Notes: a model not told the origin generated them from the sequence alone. Shown: positions 16,393 through 26,494, counted from the first letter of the stretch. The stretch is DNA of 64,000 bases from Desulfocapsa sp. (GCA_013792135.1 VMSP01000155.1:1-64000), one strand, 5' to 3'. Numbers and translations: made by a program.

Positions 16393-16956
16393 ATGAAGAA
16401 AATTCTTTTTACAGTGTTGATGGTTTTTGGATTGGCCTTGTTTTCGGGCTGCGCCCCTATGATGCACACATGGCCAGATCAGGAAAGAAGTGCAGAGAAC
16501 AAAATGATTGTAATCCAAGAGAGGATCGGGGATGGGCTGAAAACCGGCGCGCTTAGCCTTGATCAGTCCCAGATGTTTTTGACGACGCTGCAGGGTATAC
16601 GAACAGACTATATCGAACTGAGAGACAAAATTGTCTATCAGGAAGAATGGGACAGCCTTCACAGACGACTTGATATGCTTGGAGCGGATATAGACAGGGC
16701 GCTTACCCGGACTATGCAAATAGAAAGCCCAAGGAATGGGGACATGATTGTCACCCTCCAGAGGAGAATTGATGATGGAAGGATCAGCAGGCGCTTGCCT
16801 CCGACAGAGGAAAGGGATTTCCAGGCCAGATTAGACTCCATTCGGAGAGAATATCTACGGATCACGGAGGGAGGCAGACCCGCTTCGTACGAGGAGAGAG
16901 CAGACATCTCCCGTCGGCTTGATTCCTTGGCAAGTGATATAGACAGGTTCCGGTAG
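16393..16956 (+). CDS. Lipoprotein with two repeated helical modules
   Basis: 187 residues from the ATG at 16393, chosen over 16387 because AGGGGG then has proper spacing. The lipoprotein signal ends LALFSGCAP. The mature part is a tandem duplication: QERIGDGLKTGALSLDQSQM... up to ADIDRAL (about 35-98) and QRRIDDGRISRRLPPTEERD... up to SDIDRFR (about 120-187), each an R-I-x-D-G start followed by long charged helices with L-x-x-I-R-x-x-Y. No known family recognised. It is probably outer-membrane or periplasmic, in the envelope-stress block. Confidence 0.75.
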   Translation: MKKILFTVLMVFGLALFSGCAPMMHTWPDQERSAENKMIVIQERIGDGLKTGALSLDQSQMFLTTLQGIRTDYIELRDKIVYQEEWDSLHRRLDMLGADIDRALTRTMQIESPRNGDMIVTLQRRIDDGRISRRLPPTEERDFQARLDSIRREYLRITEGGRPASYEERADISRRLDSLASDIDRFR

Positions 16957-17169
16957 AATTTTCTAGAAAAATCGGCATCCAGTGAACGAAGATCTGTGTA
17001 AATTTATAGGTATCAATCAGTCGTAGTTCCATTTATTAGCAGTGCAATTGTATGATTGCACGCAAGAGATGCCGTAAAGCAGTGACGGGGAGTGCCCAAT
17101 AACAAAGACCTTGATACGGTCGATGGGCGAGATCGTCGACGGCGTTGACGCATGTGAAAAAGATTTCCG

Positions 17170-17566
17170 AGCAACGGGGCCATCACGGGCAAGCACGGCT
17201 ACAAAGTGGCCGTGGACAAAACCTTTGACGAGGTCAATCCAGACGACTATGCAATCCTGATCCTGCCCGGTGGCGCGGCGCCAGCGGTGGTGAGACACGA
17301 GCCGATGGCGCTGGAGATCGCCCGGAAATTTTTTGCGGGGAACAAACCGGTTGCCGCCATCTGCCACGGTCCGCAGATCTTGATCAGCGCTGGTCTTTTG
17401 CAGGAGCGACGCACCACCTGCTACAAATCGGTGGCTGATGAACTGAAAGAGGCCGGCGCTCTATGAGGACCGGGAGCTGGTTGTTGACGCCAATCTGGTC
17501 ACGTCCCGAATACCGGCCGATCTGCCCGCGTTCATGCGCGAGATCATGAAACAGCTCCGGTTTTAA
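17170..17566 (+). pseudogene. DJ-1/PfpI-family protein, truncated and frameshifted
   Basis: The frame through 17206 gives GYKVAVDKTFDEV, DYAILILPGG, then VAAICHGPQIL with the nucleophilic Cys of the class I glutamine amidotransferase-like fold. It ends at a TGA (17464) after KEAGAL. One frame over, the family continues: YEDRELVVDANLVTSRIPA, DLPAFMREIM, ending at TAA 17566. So one frameshift splits the protein, and the first 60 or so residues are missing or scrambled. PfpI/YhbO proteins are stress-related deglycase- or protease-like enzymes; this copy is dead unless recoded. Confidence 0.85.
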
Positions 17567-17596
17567 CTTGCCGTCCCGGCGACAGAGGAGGGAAAG

Positions 17597-17702
17597 ATGA
17601 ACAGTTTACTCTATGGTGTTTGTCGTAATATTCCCGGATTTCATGCTCACGGCGTGCGGTCACCAGGACAGGGAGATGAACATGAGCGGAGATAAACAGT
17701 AA
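17597..17702 (+). pseudogene. Small entericidin-like lipoprotein, probably frameshifted
   Basis: GAGGAGGG precedes an ATG at 17597 (MNSLLYG), but that frame ends as an unlikely 32-residue peptide. The frame from ATG 17613 reads MVFVVIFPDFMLTACGHQD and ends at TAA 17702, with a lipobox LTAC and a short polar tail, as in entericidin-type lipoproteins. A single-base shift between 17600 and 17613 would fuse the good start to the lipobox. Weak but consistent with the neighbouring decay. Confidence 0.35.
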
Positions 17703-17769
17703 AGAACATCACAAAATTTGAGTGCGCCCGCAGGGGTGCAGATAAAAAAAAGTGGCATGAAAGGGCAGC

Positions 17770-18571
17770 TCACTCTTTCACAGGGCAGGCGCGGTTCACG
17801 CGCCCAGCCGGATCCTGACGGTAGTAGGCGCTGAGGATATTGTAGAGGTCAGGGGCGTGCCCCAGAAGGGCGTGGGGTCGATCGAAGAACGCCTCGGTGG
17901 CCACGGCGAAAAACTCGGCCTCGTTCTTCGCGCCGTAGGCGTCGAGAAAGGTTTTGTGGCCCTTTTCGGCGAGACGTCTTAGCCGCAGGAATTCGCGGGA
18001 GCACACGGCCACCCATTCAGCGAGCTGATCGCGGTCGGCAAGAGGCGGGGTACCGTCGGCAGCTCCGTCGAGCATGTCGAGCTTGTGGGCGAACTCGTGG
18101 TAGACCACGTTATGACCCTGCTCCGGGTGGCGCGCACCATGGAGAACAGCGTCCCACACGAGGATAACCGGACCTTGGGTGAAGGCCTGGCCCAGAAGGG
18201 GAACTGAGGCCTCCACCGGGCCGTCCACACGCTCGAAGAAGCCGAGGTGGTGCTCGGGGGGGGACAACGGTGGAGGGGTAGACGAGAATCGACTCCACGT
18301 TGCGATAGTAGTCGTGGGGGAGTCCCAGTTGCAGCAGACATGCCTGGGCCGCAATGGTGACACGAATCTCATCGGTGAGGTCGAGGCCGCCGCACCCCTC
18401 CCAGTTTTTCTCATCCAGGAAGACCTGCATCATCGCGCGCAACTCGGCACGCTCGGCGTCATCAAGCACGCAGTAGTGGGCCACGTTCGTGTGCATGAAG
18501 ACCTCCCACTCGGGAGGGAAAGGGCGTTTTCGCGCCTCGGCACGACGATGATCGCGGAGCCAGTGAAACAT
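17770..18571 (-). pseudogene. mtfA: MtfA-family zinc metallopeptidase broken at a C8/G8 tract
   Basis: The - strand frame from ATG 18571 (AAGGAGGG upstream) gives FHWLRDHRRAEARKRPFPPE, through LLQLGLPHDYYRNVESILVY to VVPP. The family then continues in the next frame: PEHHLGFFERVDG, VILVWDAVLHG, VVYHEFAHKLDMLDG (HExxH zinc site), AEFFAVATEAFF and a normal C-terminus. The switch lies in a run of eight G on the + strand (18256-18263); seven would restore one frame of about 266 residues, the family length. MtfA binds the Mlc repressor and cleaves peptides in E. coli. It could be a pseudogene, a phase-variable gene or a sequencing error. Confidence 0.85.
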
Positions 18572-18846
18572 GGGCAACACCCTCCTTCGGGGAAAAGTAC
18601 ACTTTGAGCACATGAATGACGCCCGCCATGGCAACCAGCGTCGACCCGAAAAGAGGGACTCCAGGTCAACAAACTGCTTCTCAATATGAACGGGAACAAC
18701 AAACTTCGCAATAGTTACTCGTTCTCCATCGAGAATAAATCAAGAGGAACAAATCAAGGAGGACACTTAATTTGTGCAATAAAACTTACCAGTTTAAAAT
18801 ACAACCCAGCAGGACAGCATTCAGAACAATACTGAAAAAGCCACCA

Positions 18847-19854
18847 TCACGCATGCAATCCCACCCCGGACAACAACAGTGTTGCCACCAGCAGGGCCAG
18901 CGCAATCCGATACCAACCAAACACGGCCAGACTCCCTCGCTGCAGGAAGCTGACCATCCACTTGATTGAGACCCAGGCCGAGACAAAAGCGCAGGCAAAA
19001 CCGAGCAAGGGTCCAATCAATCCAAAGTTTGCCATGATCATGGTGCCGTTCTGATATGCCTCATAGACCGTTGCCGCACCCAGGGTCAGCAGTCCCAGGA
19101 GAAAACTGAATTCCACTGCCGCCCCTAGCTCCGCCCCCATCAGCAGACCCCCGGCAATGGTTGCCAGACTGCGGCTGACCCCCGGCCACATGGCCAGGCA
19201 CTGTATCAGGCCGATGCCTAAGGCCTGACGCCACCCGAAGTTTTCAATCGACAGGCCGTCGCCGCTCCCGCCATCCCTGGATAGTGCTTGAGCTCGCCTC
19301 CTGCCCAGATAAACTAGGAATATTCCGCCTGCAAACCAGGCCGCAGTCACAGGCCAGAGCCCGAACAACCGTGCCTTGATCTGATGCTCAAACAAGAGTC
19401 CAACCACGACCGCCGGTAGAAAAGCAATCACCAGATTCCAGGCCAGACGCTTCCCGGCTGCATCCCTACCCAGCAGCCCCAACAACATCTGCCTGATCCG
19501 CTTTCGATAGAGTCCCAGCACAGCCAGGATCGCTCCGGCCTGAATAACAATTGCATAGGCATTGGCAGCCCGTTTGGCTGCAGGATCATCGGCAAGGCCC
19601 AGGATGTTCTCCGTCAGGATCAGATGGCCGGTGGAACTCACGGGCAGATATTCGGTGGCGCCTTCCACTAAGCCGAGGATGGCGGCATTGCGGATACTGA
19701 GCGGATGGACGGCTATTTCTTCAGTAGAAGGAACATGTTCTCCTGTTTTTTCGCCACAGAAGACAACAAACGGCATGATCATTATGTTTATACTTATAAC
19801 AATCCCCAAAGAGAGGGAACAAAACCATCCGAAAGTCTTCTTTTGCTTTTTCAT
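18847..19854 (-). CDS. uppP: Undecaprenyl-diphosphatase UppP/BacA
   Basis: 335 residues from the ATG at 19854, with AAGGAAG eight bases upstream. Signature motifs: LVEGATEYLPVSSTGHL (about 70-86) and AMWPGVSRSLATI. The protein has about eight membrane helices and dephosphorylates undecaprenyl diphosphate to recycle the lipid carrier. It has an N-terminal extension of about 50 residues with an extra hydrophobic segment, possibly a signal peptide, beyond the usual start at about PLSIRNAAIL. It is divergent from the two-component/arn cluster, whose ArnC and ArnD products also use undecaprenyl phosphate. Confidence 0.93.
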   Translation of the reverse strand: MKKQKKTFGWFCSLSLGIVISINIMIMPFVVFCGEKTGEHVPSTEEIAVHPLSIRNAAILGLVEGATEYLPVSSTGHLILTENILGLADDPAAKRAANAYAIVIQAGAILAVLGLYRKRIRQMLLGLLGRDAAGKRLAWNLVIAFLPAVVVGLLFEHQIKARLFGLWPVTAAWFAGGIFLVYLGRRRAQALSRDGGSGDGLSIENFGWRQALGIGLIQCLAMWPGVSRSLATIAGGLLMGAELGAAVEFSFLLGLLTLGAATVYEAYQNGTMIMANFGLIGPLLGFACAFVSAWVSIKWMVSFLQRGSLAVFGWYRIALALLVATLLLSGVGLHA

Positions 19855-20061
19855 GGTAACAACTTCCTTTCTCAAAAAATAGTATTAGGGTATCTTGATT
19901 CACCCCGCATTCAGAGACGACACTAGCCGAAAATCAAAACAAGTCAACCCAATTTCCTATCAGGTCTATTACCCGAAACATCGTTATCCGGCCACATGAA
20001 GAAAACTTCAGAAACACGTCAGTTGTCGTACTCCATTCAGCACGGTAGTTAGAAATCCACC

Positions 20062-20748
20062 ATGTATAAAATTTTAATTATAGAAGACGAGATAAAGATT
20101 GCCCATTCTTTGAAACAGGTCCTGGAAGAAGAAGGGTACAGTGTCAATGCCGCTTTGACCGGCGAGGAAGGCTTTTTTCTGATCAACACCGATATCTTTG
20201 ATGTGGTGATCCTCGATCTCATGCTCCCAGGTCGTAGCGGTCTAGAAATTCTCGAAGTGCTTCGCCGCCGTGACAAGCAGACCCTGGTCCTCATTCTGAC
20301 GGCCCGGGACACAGTTGAAGACCGCATTTTAGGTCTCGATTGCGGGGCGGATGACTACATGATCAAACCCTTTGCCGTCAGTGAACTCCTGGCCCGTATC
20401 CGCGTCCTGCTCCGCCGGGGCAGAAGTGAACAGGTCTTCCGTCTCCAGTTCGCCGGGCTGGATCTGGATCTGGTAACACGGGAAGTACATCGTGATGGAC
20501 AAACCCTGGACCTGACCGCCAAAGAATTCGACCTGCTGACCTATTTCGTGCGGCATCAGGGCCGGTTTGTCACCCGGGGGATGATCGCCCGTGATCTCTG
20601 GCAGGAAACCACACGGGCAACCCCTCTGGATAACGTCATTGATGTTCACATGGCCCGACTCCGCCGCAAGGTCGACAAAGATTTTCCTGAGAAACTACTC
20701 CATACCATCCGCGGCGTCGGCTTCATCCTCAAAAAGAAAGAGTCATGA
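20062..20748 (+). CDS. OmpR/PhoB-family response regulator
   Basis: 228 residues. Receiver domain (1-115) with IIEDEIK, phospho-acceptor in VVILDLMLPG, LTARD and MIKPF. Winged-helix DNA-binding domain (about 125-225) with LTAKEFDLLTYFVRHQG and VDVHMARLRRKVD-like recognition helix (NVIDVHMARLRRKV). The kinase gene overlaps by 4 bases (ATGA). Placement directly before arnT-B-C-A-D suggests it controls lipid A modification, as PmrA or PhoP do in enterics; this is inferred from location. Confidence 0.95.
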   Translation: MYKILIIEDEIKIAHSLKQVLEEEGYSVNAALTGEEGFFLINTDIFDVVILDLMLPGRSGLEILEVLRRRDKQTLVLILTARDTVEDRILGLDCGADDYMIKPFAVSELLARIRVLLRRGRSEQVFRLQFAGLDLDLVTREVHRDGQTLDLTAKEFDLLTYFVRHQGRFVTRGMIARDLWQETTRATPLDNVIDVHMARLRRKVDKDFPEKLLHTIRGVGFILKKKES

Positions 20749-22184
20749 CCCTGCACACCATCACCCAGTCTATCCGCACCCGGATTACCCTCTGGCATCT
20801 TGGCGTGCTGGTGTTGACCCTTGGCGCTTATGTTCTTTCCACTCAGATGTTCCTCTGGCACCAACTCACCCTTGAGCTGAAGACCAATCTGCAGGAAGAG
20901 GCCGAGGAGGTAGCAAAACTTTTCCTGAAGCTGGCCCCGGATGGACACTTTGTCTGGAGGGGGCATCAGGAGGACACAAAACAGAAATACTGGATCGCTG
21001 TCTCCCATCTGGATGGTGTTCTTATTTATCGCAATTTTACCCAAACCGATTTCAACCTTCCTCCAACATCCCTTATAGCAGCCGATCAAACACGGACATT
21101 TTACACTCTGCACCTGGCCGACAACAGAAAACTGATGATGATGCAGGAAGTCCGGAAGATTGAAGGAGTGGATGTGGTGATCAGGGTTGGCCGCACCACC
21201 GAACATGTTTCCGGGGAGATGGGACATCTGTTCCTGATCCAGATCCTCTTTTTTCCTCTGGTTCTCCTGCTGGCCTGGGCTGGCGGCTATTTTATGGCCG
21301 GACGGGTTTTATCGCCACTACAGAAAATCATTGCCCGGATGAAGACCATTTCCGCAAACCGTCTCCACGAACGCCTGCCGGTGGAAAATGCAGACGATGA
21401 ACTTGGCAATCTTTCCCTGACCTTTAATCATCTCCTGGGAAAACTCGATCACTCTTTTAAACAGATGCAGCAATTTACCGGAGATGCCTCCCATGAACTG
21501 CGCACTCCACTCGCAGCCATGCACAGCGTCGGCGAAATGGCCCTGCGAACACCCATGGGTGTAAACGAATATCAGGAGACTATTGCCAGCATGCTCGAAG
21601 AGGTGGACAAGATGAGTCGTCTGGTCAGCGATCTCCTGGCCCTGGCTCGATCGGACAGTGACATGGTCAAGCCGGTGCTGGAGAAGCTGGAACTTGGCAG
21701 AGTCATCGAAGAGGAAACAGCACGGCTGGCAGTGCTTGCCGAAGAAAAAAATCAGCAGCTGTCAGTGGAAATCAAACAATCATGCCCCGTGTGCCTTGAC
21801 CGGAATATCTTCCGCCAGGCCTTTGCCAATATCCTCTATAACGCCATTCAATATTCACCGGAAGCCGCAACCATCCAAATTCTGGTTGACAAGGCCGAGG
21901 ATAATTGCTTTGTGAATATTGTCGATTCCGGCCCGGGGATTGCTCTGGATCATCAAAAACGCATTTTTGACCGCTTTTACCGAGTGGACAAGGTCCGCTC
22001 CCGCGATACAGGTGGCTCAGGGTTAGGGCTGGCTATTGCCAAACTGGCAGTCAAGATCCACGGTGGGCACATCGAACTTACAAGCACGGCGGGTAAAGGG
22101 AGTGCCTTCCGCATCTGCCTTCCCGAACAGCAGCAAGGAAAATGCCCGTCAAGTTTTTCTGTCACTGAGGCCGAGATCTCATGA
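20745..22184 (+). CDS. Membrane sensor histidine kinase (HAMP-HisKA-HATPase)
   Basis: 479 residues. TM1 about 17-38, a periplasmic sensor of about 120 residues, TM2 about 163-185 (FLIQILFFPLVLLLAWAGGY), HAMP about 186-240, HisKA with phospho-His in GDASHELRTPLAAM, then the HATPase: N box FANILYNAIQYSP, G1 VDSGPGIALDHQKRIFDRF and G2 GGSGLGLAIAK. The sensor lacks an obvious acidic cluster of PhoQ type, so the stimulus is unknown. Translationally coupled to the regulator; arnT follows after about 70 bases. Confidence 0.95.
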   Translation: MTLHTITQSIRTRITLWHLGVLVLTLGAYVLSTQMFLWHQLTLELKTNLQEEAEEVAKLFLKLAPDGHFVWRGHQEDTKQKYWIAVSHLDGVLIYRNFTQTDFNLPPTSLIAADQTRTFYTLHLADNRKLMMMQEVRKIEGVDVVIRVGRTTEHVSGEMGHLFLIQILFFPLVLLLAWAGGYFMAGRVLSPLQKIIARMKTISANRLHERLPVENADDELGNLSLTFNHLLGKLDHSFKQMQQFTGDASHELRTPLAAMHSVGEMALRTPMGVNEYQETIASMLEEVDKMSRLVSDLLALARSDSDMVKPVLEKLELGRVIEEETARLAVLAEEKNQQLSVEIKQSCPVCLDRNIFRQAFANILYNAIQYSPEAATIQILVDKAEDNCFVNIVDSGPGIALDHQKRIFDRFYRVDKVRSRDTGGSGLGLAIAKLAVKIHGGHIELTSTAGKGSAFRICLPEQQQGKCPSSFSVTEAEIS

Positions 22185-22254
22185 CACAGGACCTTCCAGA
22201 CAACAGAGTCTCCTTGAATCACGGCCAACAAAACAATTTCCGCCCCCATTATTC

Positions 22255-23925
22255 ATGACCACACAACGCAAACTCTATATTTTTTTACTGGGCCTATTTA
22301 TCTGTATCTACCTGTTACCTTTAGGAATCAGGCCGCTCATGGAGCCGGACGAAACCCGCTATGGTGAAATTCCCCGAGAGATGATATCCTCCGGCAACTG
22401 GATAAGCCCTCACCTCAACGGGCTGCGTTACTTTGAGAAGCCCCCTCTGGGCTACTGGCTGAATGCAGTCTCTATCATGGCCTTCGGCGAAAACAGATTC
22501 GCCATCCGTCTACCTTCGGCCTTAAGTGTTGGTTTAAGCGCTCTGCTGATCATGCTGCTGATACGCCAGGCCTACCCTCGAAATGAGATCTGGGTCGGGC
22601 CAATCGCCGCACTTGTCTTTATCACCAGTTTGGAGGTGCCTATAGTCGGCACCTTCGCCGTCCTGGATTCGATGCTTGCCGCCACGCTCACCATGACCAT
22701 GACCTGTTTCTTTCTGGCCAGCCAAGCTGAACGTGGTTCTTCCCGTCAGCGCTGGCTCCTGATCGCTGCCGGGATCAGTTGCGGCCTCGCCTTTCTGATC
22801 AAGGGTTTTCTGGCTCTCGTTGTGCCGGCCCTGACCATGGGAGCCTATCTTATCTGGCAGCGGCGCTGGCGCGATCTTCTAGGCCTCGCATGGTTGCCAC
22901 TTATCGCCGCCACCCTGACCGCCCTGCCATGGAGCCTGGCCATCCACCGCCAGGAACCGGATTTCTGGAATTTCTTCTTCTGGCATGAGCACGTCCAGCG
23001 TTTCCTGGGTGGGGAAAAGGCCCAACATGCAGAGCCCTTCTGGTACTTTTTCCTGACCGCTCCCGCCATATTCATGCCTTGGACTTTTCTTCTCCCTGCC
23101 GCCGGGCTCGGTTTACGCATCAATGCCCCACGCACCGAAACCAGACAGCTCATCCAATTTTGTCTGGCCTGGTTCTGCCTGCCCTTTCTTTTCTTCTCAC
23201 TTTCCTCCGGCAAACTGTTGACCTATATCCTGCCCTGCTTTCCACCCTTTGCCATCCTGGTCAGCATTGGCCTTATCAACCTGCTGCGTGACGGCCGGCA
23301 AAGGCCATTCCAGATCGGTTCGAGATTGGCGATCTTTATCTTTGGCCTCCTCCCCCCTGCCTTTCTTCTGATCCAATTTATCGGTATAGGTGGTGTCACC
23401 CCCCCTTACAGCAAAAACTGGCAAGGGTTGACAGCCCTGGCCGGTCTTACAGTTATGGCCCTGTTGCCGCTGGCAGCCAGCCGTGCTCAAAACTGGAATA
23501 AAAAGATCATCCTCTTTGGCCTGAGTCCCGCCCTACTCCTCTGCGTGACCCCCTTTCTCATGCCCGACCAGACTGTCGAGAAAAAATCGCCAGGAGCTTT
23601 GTTCCTTCAGCACAAAAAAGAAATCAACAGTAACACCATAATCTTAACCGATGAAGTTTCACTACGGGCCGCCTGCTGGTACTTGCAACGCTCGGATATC
23701 CTGATAGTGCGTGATGCGGGTGAAACAGCCTATGGTATTGGCTACAAAGATGCCCAGGGCCGCCTGCTCAACCTGGTCCAGTTCCGGGATAAAGTCATGG
23801 CCAATCAAGGTAACATCGTCCTGATTGCAAGGAACAGTAATTATCAGGAATGGATTCCTTTTCTTCCTCACCCGAAAACCATTGCTGACAATGGCTCGAG
23901 CGGCTATATTTGGGCCACTTTTTAA
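22255..23925 (+). CDS. arnT: ArnT-like 4-amino-4-deoxy-L-arabinose lipid A transferase (GT83/GT39-type)
   Basis: 556 residues from ATG 22255; the 73-residue extension in the track overlaps the kinase gene and is rejected. N-terminal motif [20 protein letters not shown] carries the paired acidic residues typical of ArnT and GT-C transferases, followed by [14 protein letters not shown]. About 11-12 membrane helices, then a C-terminal periplasmic domain (about 440-556). It transfers L-Ara4N from undecaprenyl phosphate to lipid A phosphates on the periplasmic side, lowering negative charge and giving polymyxin resistance. It precedes arnB by 13 bases. Confidence 0.92.
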   Translation: MTTQRKLYIFLLGLFICIYLLPLGIRPLMEPDETRYGEIPREMISSGNWISPHLNGLRYFEKPPLGYWLNAVSIMAFGENRFAIRLPSALSVGLSALLIMLLIRQAYPRNEIWVGPIAALVFITSLEVPIVGTFAVLDSMLAATLTMTMTCFFLASQAERGSSRQRWLLIAAGISCGLAFLIKGFLALVVPALTMGAYLIWQRRWRDLLGLAWLPLIAATLTALPWSLAIHRQEPDFWNFFFWHEHVQRFLGGEKAQHAEPFWYFFLTAPAIFMPWTFLLPAAGLGLRINAPRTETRQLIQFCLAWFCLPFLFFSLSSGKLLTYILPCFPPFAILVSIGLINLLRDGRQRPFQIGSRLAIFIFGLLPPAFLLIQFIGIGGVTPPYSKNWQGLTALAGLTVMALLPLAASRAQNWNKKIILFGLSPALLLCVTPFLMPDQTVEKKSPGALFLQHKKEINSNTIILTDEVSLRAACWYLQRSDILIVRDAGETAYGIGYKDAQGRLLNLVQFRDKVMANQGNIVLIARNSNYQEWIPFLPHPKTIADNGSSGYIWATF

Positions 23926-23938
23926 GGAGCTGAATCGT

Positions 23939-25093
23939 ATGCGAACTCATTTTCTTCCCTTTTCAAAACCCTCAATTACCGAGGAAGATATTGCCGCCGT
24001 GGCCGAGGTAATGCGTTCAGGCTGGATCACCACCGGCCCCTGGAATACCTTATTTGAACAACGTATCTGCGAATACACCGGCTGCCAGCAAGCAGTGGCA
24101 CTCTCTTCTGCAACCGCGGGAATGCACGTGGTGCTCAAGGCCCTGAACATCGGACCGGGAGATGAAGTCATCACTCCATCCATGACCTGGGTCTCCACTG
24201 TCAATTTGATTGTTCTTGCCGGGGCAACGCCGATTTTTGTTGATGTCGATCGTGATACCCTGATGATGAACACCGCTGCCGTCAGCGAGAAAATCACCGA
24301 CCGGACCAAGGCGATTATCCCGGTACACTATGCCGGGGCCCCGGTGGATCTGACCCCTCTCAGGGCTCTTGCTGCTCAACATTCGATCCCGCTTATTGAA
24401 GATGCAGCGCATGCAATCGGAACATCCTACGATAGTGATGCTATCGGAAAAACTGGAACTGTTATTTTTTCCTTTCACCCCATAAAAAACATTACCAGCG
24501 GCGAAGGGGGAATGGTCTGTTCCGATGACTCCGAATTACTGGCCAGGGTACGCAGTCTGAAATTTCATGGCCTGGGGGTGGATGCCTATGACCGATCCAG
24601 CCAGGGACGCTCTCCACAAGCCCAGGTTTTTGAACCTGGCTATAAATACAATCTTCCCGATATGCTGGCGGTTCTCGGGGTAAAACAACTGGAAAGAGTG
24701 GATGTCTTCAACAAGCGTCGAGCTGAGCTGGCAGCCTGCTATCATGAGTTACTGCAGGATATTGACGAGATCACACCCCTGACAATACCAGAGTATCCCC
24801 ATGTGCATAGCTGGCATCTTTTTATTGTTCGGGTGCAGAACGGAAAGAATAAAAGCGGGCGTGATCAGTTCATGAAAGGTCTGAAGCAGAGAAATATCGG
24901 AACTGGCCTGCACTTTCGTGCCATACATCTCCAGAAATATTACCAGGAACAGATGGGCTTCCGGAAAGGGCTGCTGCCCGACACTGAGTGGAATTCTGAG
25001 CGTATCTGCTCGCTTCCGCTTTTTCCCGACATGACGGAAAACGATGTAAGCGATGTTGTCGAGGCAATTAAAGATTATCTTGTGAAAGGGTAA
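23939..25093 (+). CDS. arnB: UDP-4-amino-4-deoxy-L-arabinose-oxoglutarate aminotransferase ArnB
   Basis: 384 residues from an ATG with AAGGAG upstream; the longer track start lies inside arnT. DegT/DnrJ/EryC1 PLP aminotransferase: [14 protein letters not shown] at the N-terminus, [23 protein letters not shown] (PLP ring Asp) and the Schiff-base Lys in [15 protein letters not shown]. The GEGGM context and length fit ArnB. It converts UDP-Ara4O to UDP-L-Ara4N in the cytoplasm. Followed by a 426-base repeat-containing gap before arnC. Confidence 0.94.
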   Translation: MRTHFLPFSKPSITEEDIAAVAEVMRSGWITTGPWNTLFEQRICEYTGCQQAVALSSATAGMHVVLKALNIGPGDEVITPSMTWVSTVNLIVLAGATPIFVDVDRDTLMMNTAAVSEKITDRTKAIIPVHYAGAPVDLTPLRALAAQHSIPLIEDAAHAIGTSYDSDAIGKTGTVIFSFHPIKNITSGEGGMVCSDDSELLARVRSLKFHGLGVDAYDRSSQGRSPQAQVFEPGYKYNLPDMLAVLGVKQLERVDVFNKRRAELAACYHELLQDIDEITPLTIPEYPHVHSWHLFIVRVQNGKNKSGRDQFMKGLKQRNIGTGLHFRAIHLQKYYQEQMGFRKGLLPDTEWNSERICSLPLFPDMTENDVSDVVEAIKDYLVKG

Positions 25094-25519
25094 GCCGTTA
25101 TAATAAATTCATGGTATTAACGCGATGATCGTATCGTTGTTTATCCTCAAAATACACGTCCTTCGGGTCATCCATCCATGGCAGCAAAATGGTCTGGAAT
25201 ATATTGGTTGTTTCGTTACGGCACGTTTAATCTGTAAGCCGTTGTAAACAAATAACTACAACATTGTAATATCGCAAACGGTATAATGGACCGTAACGAA
25301 ATAGTTCAAAATATAATATGCCTCTGCCTAATTCTCAGTTAAAGTTACCGTTCTACTTCCAATTGTGTATGGACACGGTAGGTTAGCCTATACGGAAGAG
25401 ACTGGCCAAAATTTGTCATTGCTGTACAGACTGGCGATTAGCCCGATGACTACTGAGAATAGAGCAGATGCATAAAATATAATGATTATTTCGTAACGGC
25501 CCCTAAAGGGCAGGACTCT
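25094..25519. repeat. Repeat-rich spacer between arnB and arnC
   Basis: No gene on either strand. It carries several copies of a short motif family: TAAGCCGTT at about 25092 and 25231, TTTCGTTACGGC at 25211-25222, CCGTAACGAAAT at 25291-25302 and ATTTCGTAACGGC at 25488-25500. Pairs are in inverted orientation and could fold. The same motifs occur around frr (52.9-53.7 kb). The final copy lies just upstream of the arnC ribosome site. Confidence 0.65.
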
Positions 25520-26494
25520 ATGGTGAAAGAAAATCCTCAGATATCTATTGTTATCCCTGTTTACAATGAGGAGGCATGCCTGGGTGAATTAATCAGCCGC
25601 ACTCTCAGCAGTTGCCGAAAGATGGCCCGCTCATTTGAAATTATCCTCATTGATGACGGTTCGAAAGATCAATCAGCAGAGATAATCCGTAAGGCCGCCG
25701 CCGACAATACAGGTGATATTGTAGGGGTTCTGCTCAATCGTAACTATGGCCAGCATAACGCGATCATGGCCGGATTCTCCTATGTCCGCGGGAACTGGAT
25801 CGTCACTCTGGATGCTGATCTGCAGAATCCACCTGAGGAGATCCCCCGCCTGATCACTATTGCAATGGATTATGATGTGGTGGGAACGATCCGGGCCAGA
25901 CGGAGCGACTCATTCTTTCGAAAAACATCATCGGCAATCATCAACCGGGCTGTACAGAAGGCAACCGGAGTCATGATGCATGATTATGGCTGCATGCTCA
26001 GGGTCTACAAACGACATATCGTTGAAGCCATGCTCATGTGCAATGAACGTTCCACCTTTATTCCGGTGCTGGCCAACAGTTTTGCCAGAACAACCACAGA
26101 GGTTGAGGTGGAACATGCCGCTCGAACCATGGGTGAATCAAAATACAGCTTTGGTAAATTGATTTCCCTGATGTTTGATCTGGTTACAACCATGACCACC
26201 TATCCATTGCGCCTGCTCTCCATTGTAGGCGGGATCATTTCTGCCACGGGCTTTGCTTTCGGAATATTACTCCTGATTCTTCGACTCATCTACGGTGTTG
26301 AATGGGCAGTCGGCGGTGTTTTCACCCTTTTTGCCCTGGTTTATTTTTTTATTGGCGCCCAGTTTATCGCTATGGGACTGCTTGGAGAATACATTGGCCG
26401 CATTTATCATGATGTAAGGGCCAGGCCCAGATATTTTGTTCAGGAAGTGACAGGACGAAAGATGGCTGAACAAAAGTCCGTTACATCCGAGTAA
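25520..26494 (+). CDS. arnC: Undecaprenyl-phosphate Ara4FN transferase ArnC (GT2)
   Basis: 324 residues. GT-A domain: [46 protein letters not shown] (DxD-type) and the family mark [14 protein letters not shown]. Two C-terminal membrane helices (about 235-260 and 270-300). It moves formylated L-Ara4N from UDP to undecaprenyl phosphate at the inner membrane. Ribosome site GGGCAGGA. Related GtrB/DPM1-type enzymes are possible, but the neighbours settle the call. Confidence 0.94.
   Translation: MVKENPQISIVIPVYNEEACLGELISRTLSSCRKMARSFEIILIDDGSKDQSAEIIRKAAADNTGDIVGVLLNRNYGQHNAIMAGFSYVRGNWIVTLDADLQNPPEEIPRLITIAMDYDVVGTIRARRSDSFFRKTSSAIINRAVQKATGVMMHDYGCMLRVYKRHIVEAMLMCNERSTFIPVLANSFARTTTEVEVEHAARTMGESKYSFGKLISLMFDLVTTMTTYPLRLLSIVGGIISATGFAFGILLLILRLIYGVEWAVGGVFTLFALVYFFIGAQFIAMGLLGEYIGRIYHDVRARPRYFVQEVTGRKMAEQKSVTSE

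Noticed and set aside
22036-22254. 73-residue N-terminal extension of ArnT in the ORF track
   Set aside because: It overlaps the kinase gene in another frame; homology and the membrane-helix start begin at ATG 22255.
23825-23938. Longer ArnB start
   Set aside because: Lies inside arnT; AAGGAG points to ATG 23939.
25094-25519. CRISPR array in the arnB-arnC gap
   Set aside because: Repeats are short, irregularly spaced and in both orientations; no uniform spacers. No CRISPR array or cas gene is seen in the window.
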